DNA of 64,000 nt, from positions 7,846,873-7,910,872 of the forward strand of contig CM055107.1 in the NCBI GenBank assembly GCA_029204225.1, given 5' to 3'. The stretch comes from Diphasiastrum complanatum. Lineage: Eukaryota > Streptophyta > Lycopodiopsida > Lycopodiales > Lycopodiaceae. The notes under the pieces were generated by a model that was not told the DNA's origin, ran no database searches, and saw only the letters and a list, made by a program, of their open reading frames with translations. The position numbers were made by a program, and so were the translations under genes. Of the stretch, positions 34,238-45,147 are shown piece by piece. How positions within the stretch are numbered: position 1 is the first letter of the stretch; every line of letters begins with the position of its first letter.

Positions 34238-34293
34238 TGTATGCATGGGTGAGGGGAGGAGGATGCATGGTCCCGTCCTCACCCATGCATACA
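34238..34293. repeat. Perfect 17-bp inverted repeat
   Basis: tgtatgcatgggtgagg (34238-34254) and its exact complement (34277-34293) are separated by 22 nt, a strong hairpin. A short (AT)n follows at 34309-34335. Confidence 0.85.
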
Positions 34294-34335
34294 AAAGTGT
34301 ATGTAAGTTTATATATATATATATATATATATATA

Positions 34336-34839
34336 CCAACAAAATTTTTGCTCGCCAACTTTATAAGAAGTGGTGAAAAGACTTTTAAGGTTGGATGAAC
34401 TCCTAGTTTAGAATAGAATAGAGCAAGTATATGGCACCATTTTGCCTTGCACCTCGAAATAGACCTCGGGTAACCACATATATGGACCTCAAAATAACCA
34501 CAGATATAGCTCTTATCCTTTTTTAACAATAGATACTCCAACTGCATTGCCTTTCTCCAAATTTTTGATTCATGACTCTTACATGTTTTCTTTGTAGTGT
34601 TGCATTTTATCTAATTTTACAAAGGGATTACAAATTTGCCCCATTACATTCTCATAGAAACTTAGTTGACCATTGTCTCATAGTAATGAGAGTTGTCCAT
34701 TAGCCTATAAATTAATCCCATTCATAAATTATCCTTCTAAAGGGTCTTATTAAACAAACGATTTGTTGTTGTTAAACTCATCCCTATGATTTTCTCCACT
34801 ATATGATCAACATCATATTGATCAACTTATTTCTATAGT
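34336..34839. other. No recognisable gene
   Basis: AT-rich DNA downstream (on the minus strand) of the copia integrase relic. It may hold further decayed pol. Confidence 0.4.
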
Positions 34840-35650
34840 TTTTCCCTAGTGTACAATCAATAGGATCACTAGGAAATAAGTCCAAAAAATTCCATGAACT
34901 ATTTTCCTACTTAGATCTTCGATCTTTAATGGTATTGAGTTCATCGAATGTGACATGTCTACACTTTCTAGTGTTGGGTTTGTAGAGTTTATAACCTTTT
35001 AATTCCTAAATATATCACATAATGACAGACTTAGTACTTTGGGGCTCAAGTTTAGTCCTCTTCTCCTTAGGAACATGAGCATAGTTCCTACAAAAATATT
35101 TTGATTTGAGGTGATCTACTTTTTGCTTTTTCCAAGTTCAGATTTCTCTAAGACTTTTGGTTGGGAAATCCATAGTAAAAATGATAAAGAACAATATTAT
35201 TTGTCCTATCTAGGTTTTTTCATAAATCATGCTGCAAACATTGTCCATGAGTGTTTGATTAATCTTTCAGCTAGTGAATTATTAGACGAAGTATATGGAC
35301 AATGATTTGTCTTTGAATCTCATGCTCTTTGCAAAGTGTCTGAGGTAAATTTTTAGCTTTCAACTTGTCTAGACTTCCACCCACTTGTGGAATGGGCCTT
35401 GAATGAATTGAGCACCTTTGATTTAGCCTTTAGATAATAGACTACAACTCTACTACATAAGTCATCTATAAAGGACACAAAATACTTAGTAATTGCAAGT
35501 AAGCGAATACACATAGGACCCACAACATATGCTTTACTAATTTGATTACTTAGTCGTTAGCGTTGCTTGATGTCTTCAAAATTGGAGCTTTATGTTGCTT
35601 GCCATGCCTTGCTTCATCCATGAGCATAATAGATTGGAAATTTGGAAGAC
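34840..35650 (-). pseudogene. Copia integrase relic
   Basis: The minus strand near 35330-35270 reads LCKEHEIQRQIIVHILRL. This matches the FC..HGIQRQLTVP.TPQQNG core of copia integrases, with mutations. Further on comes KNLDRTNNIVL (weak). Stops and shifts occur every 20-40 codons. It belongs to the same element as 35650-36557. Confidence 0.6.
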
Positions 35651-36545
35651 TAAGAAATTTGTGCCATAGCTCTATCAATTTTTTCCTTGCTACTATCATG
35701 GCTTGATGATCTTTTCCTTACTACTAACATGGCTCGATGATCCTTTTGCTTTGTTGCCAAACAGTGAAGATATGCAGGTCTTGTTCCAAACTTGAAGCCT
35801 TCATCATAGATGTCACAACCATCCTTGTTGAAGAGTATGTATAGGTGTACTCTAGCCAACTTATTTAGTCCAATCGAGTTGCTATCATAGCTAGGGACAT
35901 GAAGTGGCCCTTTCAAGTCCTTTGGTGACTCAATTAAGAAGCCAAGTTAAAACAATGCCTTGGCCCACAACAACAGTGGGATTAGCAAGCTTCACATTTT
36001 TGGGTATGTCAAACAAGTTTGAAAATGCCACAAACCAATCTATGGATGTCATGTGGTTAGTAGCCCCCAAATCCAACAGCCTAAACTCCAGGGCATTAAC
36101 ACCACTTCCATGATAGGTTGGTCTAGATTCAGCTTGTGCCATAAGGAGGGTGGCATTTGAATAAATTTACTTGGAGGAGTCTTGTTCAACAACGTTTGGT
36201 TGAGGAGCCTTTGTAGCTTTATCTGCAATCCACTAGTAACATAACTCTTCATGATGTCCTTTCTTCTTGAAATATGCACATTTGAACATTTTGTTCTCTA
36301 CAAAATTTCCATCCCTATTTTTGGCACTTTGTGGCTTCTGAAATTTTATCCTTTGTATCCTTGGTCTGGTTTCTAAATTATACTACTAAAGCAAGTGCAT
36401 CATCAGTATGTAGACTTAGCTATCTTTGCCTCACATCTTCTTGAAGATGGATTGTAATAAAACTTAACATCTTTGTTATGTCCAAACATTTTCAAGACTC
36501 AAGTTCGACTTTTGATTAGCTTTTGTTGGGCGTGAATCATCCATG
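35650..36545 (-). pseudogene. Copia Gag end, zinc knuckle and protease relic
   Basis: Minus-strand readings: CAYFKKKGHHEELCY (a CCHC knuckle with one Cys replaced), then FRLLDLGATNHMTSIDWFVA (protease site, D-S-G-A changed to D-L-G-A), then a gag-pre-integrase-like stretch with VPSYDSNSIGLNKLARV. The order zinc knuckle, protease, gag-pre-integrase, integrase is kept along the minus strand. The protease serine/threonine is lost. Confidence 0.75.
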
Positions 36546-36557
36546 GCTTTGATACCA
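36546..36557 (-). other. Primer binding site (initiator Met tRNA, one mismatch)
   Basis: The minus strand reads TGGTATCAAAGC, adjacent to a TG-starting putative LTR. Confidence 0.75.
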
Positions 36558-37045
36558 TGTTGGAATGTTTGTAGTAATGCATTCTAGACAAAACCTGATT
36601 GTCATTCTACACTAATTTGCATATTTCTACTTAGATTTTATATTAGTCTTGGTACAAAGATAAAATTGATGCATAGAGAGAAAATGAAGCACACATGAGA
36701 TGGTTTCAACCAATATACTCAAATAGATTTTTTGAATATCATTGGAGGAAGCTCTTCATGCTACTATCTTGTACAAGCTATAAGGGTGCTTATAATACAA
36801 ACTCACCAATCCTTACTTGTAAAGAAGGTAAAATTGTACAACGAGTCTCTTGGACTCCAAGGAGTCTCGTGGACTCGTTACAATTAGATCACTAGTTGGT
36901 TAATAACCTCCCGAGTCATTATGGACTTGTTTAAACTCATAATGTCCCTGTTACAAGTCATACTATGTTACTAAGAAAATATAATGTTCATGTTACAAGT
37001 CATACTATGACTCATCATTACTAGTCTTACCAATAGGTATATCTA
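36558..37045 (-). repeat. Putative 5' LTR of the decayed copia
   Basis: Starts TGTTGGAATG next to the primer site. The outer end is not clear. I place it near 37045 on weak grounds (ttgca). Confidence 0.35.
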
Positions 37046-37777
37046 GTGTGGGAACCTATTGCACCTACGATGTACGTGTGTAAGGGTTTGAAACGACAAA
37101 TAGGTCCACGAATAGCTCGTGTTGGGGTGAAAAGCTCCCAGATTTGTACCAGCAGGGTCTTGTCAATGATCAGCAAGCTTGACATTTTTTCAAACGAGAT
37201 CGCAGGCTGATCCGGCGGAATTGAGTGTCAATCAGGGATAGGTCTGAGGGCGACCTTCAGAGCAATATTGTCAAACAATTTGCAAGCTATTTCTTCTCAG
37301 AAGGGTCCAGAGCCCAAAGGCCGAGTCGAGCTGTTGCTTGTTTGGGCCATAGATCGTGATCTTCTTGAACAAGGACTTACACTGCTGATGATAAATCTGC
37401 TTGCTTTTTAGAGAAATACTAAGCTGCGTATCGTGTGTGGGCGGATCACGATCCTGGAAACTGAAGCTCGTGTTTTTCACGATACTCCAGGAAGCTACTA
37501 GCTGCTGTCATAGATGCAGGCAGGAAGGTGCATCCACGGAAACAATCACGCGAGTTGCAACGACGCGTTGCAGGTGATTTTCTCCCTCCCCGCAGTTAGT
37601 GATTTGCACAGTTACATCGCCTGCGCTACGTTATGTTAAATTATGTTTTTCAACTGGGTGAACGGGTCGTCCATTCTCTCTCCAGCACCAGATTTCTTTA
37701 AAATCTGCATGCCTGGTCACTCTGGACTCCGGAATCTGAGATTCTGAATGTAAATGTGATAATAGTTAGAAATCGAT
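37046..37777. other. No recognisable gene, higher GC than surroundings
   Basis: Less AT-rich than its neighbours and without long open frames. Possibly unique host DNA. Confidence 0.4.
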
Positions 37778-37946
37778 GGAGGAGCGTATTCTTCACCATG
37801 ACTGAAATGACAGTCATGGTGAAGAGATGATTCAAGGGTGAAAAGGTGAGAATTCATCATCCCACCCTCCTCACCCTTGGATGTATTGGAGTCCACCACT
37901 ATCATGTCAGTGGTGGTGACGTGGTGAGTGAGGAATACGCTCCTCC
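37778..37946. mobile_element. MITE-like element, 169 bp, with nested hairpins
   Basis: Perfect 14-bp terminal inverted repeats ggaggagcgtattc (37778-37791) and its complement (37933-37946). Inside is a perfect 14-bp hairpin (cttcaccatgactg, loop aaatga, 37791-37824). There is also an 8-bp hairpin ccaccact/agtggtgg (37893-37916), and caagggtga pairs with tcacccttg. No target duplication was identified. Confidence 0.75.
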
Positions 37947-38239
37947 CAAATGGATGTGGGACGCGTTTTCAAACTCCTGAGTCGGAACTTAGAGCAACGC
38001 ACTCAGGCTGAGGCAAATCATAGAGATATCATTTATTATACAGAGATAGATGGATATAGATCGATTCGATCGATCAGTTAGAGCGAATAAGACCCAGTGA
38101 TTTTGAGTTCTGATAAGGTGAATTTGTGCCTTTTTGCACTATTATCTAATCCCCCCGGGGCGGGGCTTTGTAGGCACGCTGCTCTCTGGATTGTTTGTAT
38201 AATCTTTGTTAGTAATCGAGCAACATGCCCTTTGTTTGT

Positions 38240-39806
38240 TTGTTTTTTTTAGTCATGACTAGTTATGTCTGAAAATGGGGTACCAATGATCTTATGAATA
38301 CCTATGTTTAATGTATTCCTCTTTTTCTTCAAGTGACATATTGTTGCATATGCTTCTTTGCTAGTACCTGCAAAATCACAGGCATCCTTAACTATAGTCT
38401 TATCTAAAATTTTCTGAATGTCCACCATCAAAGACTCTGCAATTTTGCACTTTACATTGAAACTTCTATTGTTCATCATGATACACTCAGTGGATTTGCC
38501 TATCAATATTGAGCCCAATGACATTCCAAGTGAAGCATTGTCCTTAATATTCTTAGAAGCTACTAATGCAGATTTGCAAAAAATCAGATAGTTAGCATAA
38601 TATCACCGTAGCTGGAATAAATCCATATGTCATTGATAAAGGTACAAAAATCAGAATATGCTTACTTGAATGCACAAATCCTTCTATTAAAATAACCTCC
38701 TTTAAAAAGAGTTTGAATATCCTTACAACTTTGTCGCTCTACGCTTGTTATTCCTAGCTTTCTTCTTAGCCTCTTCCACATCCTTCAGTAATTGTAAGTT
38801 TTCAAATTGAATAGATTGTAAGATTGATTGCATTTGCTCTATTCTGATTTGATATCAAATGTTATCTTCTGTAATGATTCATTATTTCTTTTATGTTCTT
38901 CATTTTCCTCTAAAGTCTTTTGGACAAGACAATCTCTTTTATGACAATAAGAGGATATGTGTACCGAATCACATTCTAAAAAGTGAATTTTTCATGGAAA
39001 ACTGATTTCATAGCTCTGCAATCTCTCACAATATCCTAGTAATCCAGTATGTCCATTGCATATCCATGTAACTAGATGAGTTTTTGAAGAGAATGTGGGA
39101 TGAGTGAAAGTGCTATGACCTTGAGGATACAATCTTCCATCTGTCCACAAATTCAAGTTCTTATTTTCTTCTTTCCTATTCGATCCTCAGCAAATATTGG
39201 AATTCCTTTGCCTCCCCTTCTCTGTAAAGGTGCCAAATCGTAGGGATGTCCAAATGTAGATGATACAATGTCGTCATAAAAAAAACCAAAAAGTAATCAC
39301 ATACATCAGAACAGATTTTTCAAAACAAATCAAACTACTTATTTTTTATTATCCTATATACTTTGTACCATCAATCCGTTGATTTTGCTTGGCTACCTGA
39401 TTCAAATTTGGAGATGGTGCTCATATTTTCATTCCAATGTGAAGATTGCACTCATGTCAACCAGTGGAGGGAATTCATATTCGAATTTAGAAAAAGCTAA
39501 ACTCTTCAATTCTTACATTTTGTTCTTTTTCTTGATTCAAATTTGGGGATGGCGTTCATATTTTAGATCCAATGAGAAGATTTTCCTCATCGTAACCAAT
39601 GGAGGGAATGTATATTCGAATTTAGACAAGTTAGACTATGAACAATTTAGAGTTCTTAACTGTGACTATAGACACTATGGTTAGATCATTGGGAGTTGGG
39701 GAGGGTCAAGAGTGATGGGGGCAAGCAAATAAACAATATGGCTTTTTTTATTTTGATTTTTTCATTATCGTACATGGAAGTCCTTATAGGGTATTTTTGA
39801 TATTTG
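38240..39806 (-). repeat. Inverted partial copy of the 45148-46800 element, with gene relic
   Basis: The minus strand aligns from its start (atcaaaaataccctataagg, about 39800) to GSILIGKSTECIMMNNRSFN and KDACDFAGTSKEAYATICHL (38524-38290). The plus-strand element has GSILTGKSTECIIMNNRSSN and QGASDFVGISREAYATIFKL (46493-46690). The copy ends after IHKIIG near 38260, so only the first half is present here. Identity looks around 85%. The two copies lie in opposite orientation about 5.3 kb apart. Confidence 0.85.
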
Positions 39807-39869
39807 AAACTGAAGAAACAAAATGTTTCTAACTACAAAGTTTTGCTAGCTTTCAGCCCTGGGCCTGAC

Positions 39870-40000
39870 GAAGATGTTCGCGAACTCGAAAGTCGAGAGA
39901 CACGAAGCACGAACAGTTTCGCGAACTTGAAAGTCAAAGGAAACGAAGATGAACGGTTCGCGAACACGAAAGTCAAAGAAGACAAACACGAACGGTTCAC
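39870..40000 (+). repeat. Three ~39-bp tandem copies (CGAACGGTTCGCGAAC)
   Basis: The unit acgaacggttcgcgaac plus acgaaagtcaaag is repeated three times with small differences. The frame across it is open (RFANTKVKEDKHERF), but this is repeat-driven. The GCGAA-rich texture recalls the LTR at 27451-28038. Confidence 0.75.
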
Positions 40001-40154
40001 GAACGAGAATCCTTTGCGGTCTGGCACGAGATTCATTTGCGGTCTAGTACGAGAGAAAGGCAAACGAGTTAAACGAAACCAACGACGCAACTCGAAAATG
40101 TTGCGAAACCCGTTATGCCCTCACGCTGCAAAGAGTACCAGCAGAGATCAAACA

Positions 40155-40415
40155 AGTACCCAGAAGTACAGAGATCTGATCAAAAAGTATGATACAGGTC
40201 TTAAGATTGGTGATCTTAAAGCCAATGATTATGCTTGATCTATGATAGTTGCCATCAAATTTTTTTGGAAAGCTTCATATGAGGTGGATGGGATCGTACA
40301 AGGTTATTGAAGTATTTGACAACGATTTTGTACAATTGGAGTCACTTGAAGGCAAATTGTTACCAACACGTATCAATGGCTCCAGACTTATAGGCCATAC
40401 AGCTCTGGGTACGCC
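40155..40415 (+). pseudogene. Gypsy integrase C-terminus relic
   Basis: The plus strand reads QKYRDLIKKYDTGLKIGDL. After a stop and frame change it reads KLHMRWMGSYKVIEVFDNDF, then VQLESLEGKLLPTRINGSRL. This is the typical end of plant Ty3/gypsy integrases (GLKIGDLV...GKLHMRW.GPY.V..VF.NG...L). It is the only piece of that element recognised here. Confidence 0.75.
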
Positions 40416-41840
40416 ATATTGATGTTTACCTGCATCGTTGAATGTTTCTATGTTCTCATGAGCTTGTGGTAAGTACAACTTGAATTCAGCATGCCTCCTC
40501 CAAAACTTTCGCTTCATATCATCGTGCTTAAAAAATTGATACTCCTGTATTCGGATGTATTCTAAAGTATACATGGAGGTGAAACCTATGTACAATTCAA
40601 CTGAACCGAATGGCAAAACCTTAAATTTACCCTGGATTATGGCCCAACATGACAACCCTTTTGTTCTATGCTAAGTTGGTCCCATGACCAGAGAAAATCT
40701 TCTTTTTTCCAAACAGTTAGCCAGTCCTCGAATGCAATGCCTACTATCCTGGTAGCATCAAATAATTCAGATGCCATTGCAATTTGAAGTTAAGATGGTA
40801 AGGACTCCACAATGGTCCTATTTCATAGAACAGAGTCGCAAGCAAACTTTGATAGCTCTATCTTCCACTGAATCAGAGTATATATGCAGCTGAGTATATA
40901 TGCAGCTGAAATTATTGCACTTTGGCGTGACAAAAATAGATTCTCATCGTTCTACACCATCAACACAAGGTGAGTAAATGAAGTGCGATTTGTCCACAAA
41001 GTAGAAATCCAGGTCAAACCAGCTGCGGAAACCAGATGGATAGACTTGTGCTTGGCTATAGAAGCATTGCCAGATGATACGCAACCAGAAGAGCTGAACT
41101 TCACACAGTCGACAACTCTAGGTGTTGATATTTCACCAACTGATCCAAGGAACTTATTCAAGCTGTCAACTATATGAACTAATCCCACCGCTGTGAAGGC
41201 TACTGAGCACAAATGGTTCAGCACAACAAACTGGCAAGATAATCAGTCGTGTGGAGGTGGATGCTGCTGTGCTTGCGTGACGGTCGGAGTTTGTACGCTA
41301 GACGCAATCTAAAGAGTGAGGAAAAATTGCACCTGCAGAATCTACTTCCATTTTCTCCTGAATCAGTTCAGCTAACCTAGGAGTGCAAGCTATTTGGTCT
41401 CTGGAAGATGCTTTGGATGCGTCGGAACTTGCATTTGACATAAGTGTCACGCTTTACACCTCTGTTATCCGTCAAATTCCATTTTGGTCTTGTTCCTGCA
41501 TCTGGCGAGCTCCGACCTTCGACCATGAGGAGAACGTTAATTGGCATATTGTTGCACCACTATCAAAAGATGATAATGATCGGGGCGTGCGCGTGCATGC
41601 ACTTGTGAAAGGTGGAAGGACTAAATTATCCCAGTTCCCGCAAGATTTGCCATGATCAAAATATTATACTCAAATCTGAAAGTTTTAATATGCTTTGGCA
41701 TAAATCTTTTGAACTCCCTAAGAAACGACCTACTCTTTTAAAGTTTCCTTCATTTGCCTATTTATCTTCACCAATACTTACTCCCACGAACGAGGAAGCA
41801 ACATCTAATGCGTGGTGACTGTATGAGTCACATGCAAGCT
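40416..41840. other. Unrecognised sequence with moderate open frames
   Basis: Several frames of 60-125 codons on both strands (for example plus 40983-41177, plus 41383-41655, minus 40655-40275). I recognise none. atatatgcagctgag is duplicated in tandem near 40880-40905. It could be decayed transposon or host DNA. Confidence 0.35.
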
Positions 41841-42289
41841 ATTGGTTGTATATGATGATGGTTTAAAATGATGACATTTTTGAATGCAAGCAAGTCTTAT
41901 ATGATGGCCATAACAATTTTAAACAATTCTAAGTTCTATGTCGGCATTTGTGCCAATATTAACAATATTAAAGTGAAAATACTATATGCTATGTATAATA
42001 ACATGTATGATGACCTCTAAAAATAGTCGTATATGGTGATGAAAATGACATCCAACAAAAAACATTCATTTTCTTCTAGTTTTATGATGAGATGAATTTA
42101 TTCAAATTTTATAGCAGGGATTATCGATAGGCTAGTGGATAGAAGTACACATAGCGATCTACATATTATATACCCTTATTTGTTTACATATGTGTGCATC
42201 AAAAAACTAGTCAAAGCATGTTAATGTGTACCAATCTATTATGATGTAGGCCTAAACAATCATTTTTTGCATAATTTTCATAAATGATG

Positions 42290-42905
42290 GCCTAGGAAAC
42301 TCTTGTTTATTCTGGCATATATGATAGTTTTTCAAAAGCCATCATTTATGACATTTTTCTCTTTATGAGCACACTTAAAAATTCTAGATAAGTGGGCAAA
42401 TAAAAGTAGTTATATTGAAATAATAGTATAACACCCTTAACTTGATATTAGAGTGCATGTCGTATACTTTTTGATAGATGTCGATGTGTAATATTGAATC
42501 CAATGATATTAAACTTGAGGATATGTATAACGTCCCATGTATAACATAAGTAGGTAAATCTACACATAGATGGATGGATTACCACATAATCTAGTAGTCA
42601 TACGTGATATCTGGACTTAAATATCAGTTCATGGAAAAAAACGGCATAAATGACAGCCTAGAAAATTGTCATTTATTCTGGTTAATATGACAGCCTTTGA
42701 AAAGTCATCATTTATGCCAAAAATGACATTTTTTTGTGTTTATGGCTTGAATGTGTAGATAAGTGGGAAGATAAAGCACAGTTAGATGGATATAATAGTA
42801 TAACACCTTTAAGTTGGTATAAGTGCGTCATAATTTTTTGATACACGTTGATGATATGTATTCTAGTGTATTAATATTGAATCTGACGATATTGAACATG
42901 TGGAT
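42290..42905. repeat. Two tandem copies of a ~368-bp AT-rich unit
   Basis: catcatttatg..atgacattttt, agataagtggg, aatagtataacacc, tgatagatgtcgatg and gatattgaac follow in the same order from about 42340 and again from about 42705. A third, partial copy is at 44398-44630. Confidence 0.8.
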
Positions 42906-43607
42906 AGGTAAAATACATTAGAGGATATTTTGATTCCAAAAGGGCCGTGTAAGAAATTGTGTCATAGTAAGAGAATGTTAGAGAGAGAATAATAAAATGA
43001 TTGGAATTATTTTTAGTTTTCACTGCTGCCCGTCGTCTAACTTGTGCAGTTGGCTCATTTTTTGAAGTATATTCACAATGTGCATGAAACAAAGCACACA
43101 ACACAAGCGGGAGAAAATTCCCTCCAAAATTTCATGTGTAAAGGAGTACACAAATCCTAAAGCCCATGATCTCAACATTTGTAGATCGAAGTTCTACATA
43201 AATAAAACCTCTAGTCTTTTAGATTTCTTCGATCATTTTGTCATGCTAATTTGCATTGCACCTTCTCGAATACTTGTGAGTCCTTTTGAAATGACTTTGA
43301 GAAGCTTTGTGAGGAAGTTTTAGCAATGTAAATTCCTTTTGCAGTTTTTTATTGATGTTGTATGTCTTGGCATAAGTTCTATTTGACTTCTTGCAAATGT
43401 ACATATTAGATTAACCACCTCTTTGTGTAGGATTAAGGGTTTGGAAGACAAGGCTAAACCTTGTAGATGTTCAAATCCTCTTCCCTTAAACTATTAAAAT
43501 AAAAAATACTTGAACTTAGATCTGAATTTTACTATATGCTAAATTTCTTAATTTTGAAAATGTAAATTAAAAAAGAACTCAATTATGAAATAAATAGAAA
43601 GCCTCTA
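42906..43607. other. No recognisable gene
   Basis: Short frames only. Confidence 0.45.
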
Positions 43608-43992
43608 TACTTTTATGGAATCATATGCAAGATGTGAACATTTCATCATATTCTATGCAAAGAGTAGATCAATTTTGTTTTTTACCTCATCTCCATCAGA
43701 GTTCAAATAAGAAAGTTATGACATATCAAAGATTGTTATCATACATTTGATCATGTGGCATATCTCCACCACACGCCAATCTGCAATTGTTAAAGAGAAG
43801 AAGTCTACTGGCACGTCATGGTGATATGCCAAGTCATCAAATGCCACATCATCAATGTATGATAACGATATTTGACATGTCATAACTTTCTTATTTGAAC
43901 TCGGATGAAGATGAGGTAAAAAGCAAAAATGATCTACTCTTCACATAGAATCCAATGGAATGATCAAATCTTGCATATGATTTTATAAAAAA
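43608..43992. mobile_element. Fold-back / MITE-like element, about 385 bp
   Basis: The left arm (about 43608-43765) is the inverted complement of the right arm (about 43830-43992) at roughly 85%. Shared pieces include tcatatgcaagat, agagtagatca, and gttcaaataagaaagttatgacat with gttatcatacat. A non-matching centre of about 65 bp separates the arms. There is no coding capacity. Confidence 0.85.
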
Positions 43993-44397
43993 GAATTGAA
44001 AATTTCTAGAAAAGTTATTGTTGTTCTACTCATCGTTAGATTAATGGATGATTTTATTGTAGATGATGTTTTGCAACTTCTTGCAAATTTGCCCTCCTTA
44101 AATCATGTAAGTTTGTTTAAATATGGTTTGCTCGATATATTACTATTAACCATAACTACTAAGAGTTGGGTAGTTAGGAGTTTACGGGCAGCATGTATTA
44201 TCAAATCACAAGACCTGCCCACATCGAGAGTTTCAAAATTTACACAAATATTACCGAAAAACTCCAAACATTTTCAGACCGACAAACTATGTTACATAAC
44301 TTCACAAGTATAAAAAATTTATTGGGCCACATGTACACTAAACGGTTGAACAGTCAACAAAAGCACCTTGACAAATGGCCCTTTTGGTGGACTACCT

Positions 44398-44630
44398 CTA
44401 ATGTCTCATGCATAACATAAGTAGTTAAATTCACACATAGATGGATGGATTACTACATAATATGGTAGATATGTCTGATATCTAGACTGAAATCATCATT
44501 TCATGTAAAAAACTGAAATAAATGATAGCCTAGAAAATTGTCTTGTATTTTGGTTTATATGACAGCTTTTCAAAACTCATCATTTATGCCAAACATGATG
44601 TTTTCTTAGGTTTATGTAGATAAGTGGGTC
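44398..44630. repeat. Third partial copy of the ~368-bp unit
   Basis: cataacataagtag, cacatagatggatggattac, gatatctagactgaaat and the catcatttatgcca block match 42535-42760. Confidence 0.8.
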
Positions 44631-44872
44631 TAGGGCGGATTTTTCGTCGAGGGATTGGTCTTGTTGGAAGATCCCCAGTGGGAGAAGGGCCCACACTGTC
44701 CTTACACGTGAGTGATCAGGGTAACGCCGCATCCAATCCCGAGGGCCATCCCAATTACCCTGTTCTCCCTAGCCAATAAGAGTTTTCCAGGCTCTCAGAG
44801 ATATGGCCACCGTGAGATGAGATGGCTACAAACGTTTTAGCTAGATTCGAGCTTTGGTTTTGAATTTGGTAT

Positions 44873-44884
44873 GATTATAAATAC
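44873..44884 (+). promoter_or_regulatory. TATA box followed by a short open frame
   Basis: gattataaatac is a strong plant TATA box. The region upstream (44640-44870) has a CACGTG-like tacacgtgag and a higher GC content. A 62-codon frame starts at 44906 (MVTRDSPALIIWLLLS..., hydrophobic), about 25 nt downstream. It stops at 45094, shortly before the repeated element at 45148. It may be a promoter fragment or part of an LTR. No family was recognised. Confidence 0.35.
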
Positions 44885-45147
44885 AAGCTTCTTAGATTTT
44901 GGTCTTTGGTCACTAGGGACAGTCCTGCTTTGATAATCTGGCTTTTGTTATCATCAGTGTGGCCTTTTCTTTGTAGTCGACATTTTTCTTTCCTTCAAGC
45001 AGTGGCTCAAGTGTCCACGTTTCATTCTGCCTCATCGACTCGATCTCCTCCGACATTGCTTGCTTCTAAAATTCACCTTATGGACTCTGGATAGGTTCTT
45101 GATATGTCGCCGGCTCCTCAGCGTAGCCATTAGAAGAGGTCTCATTA

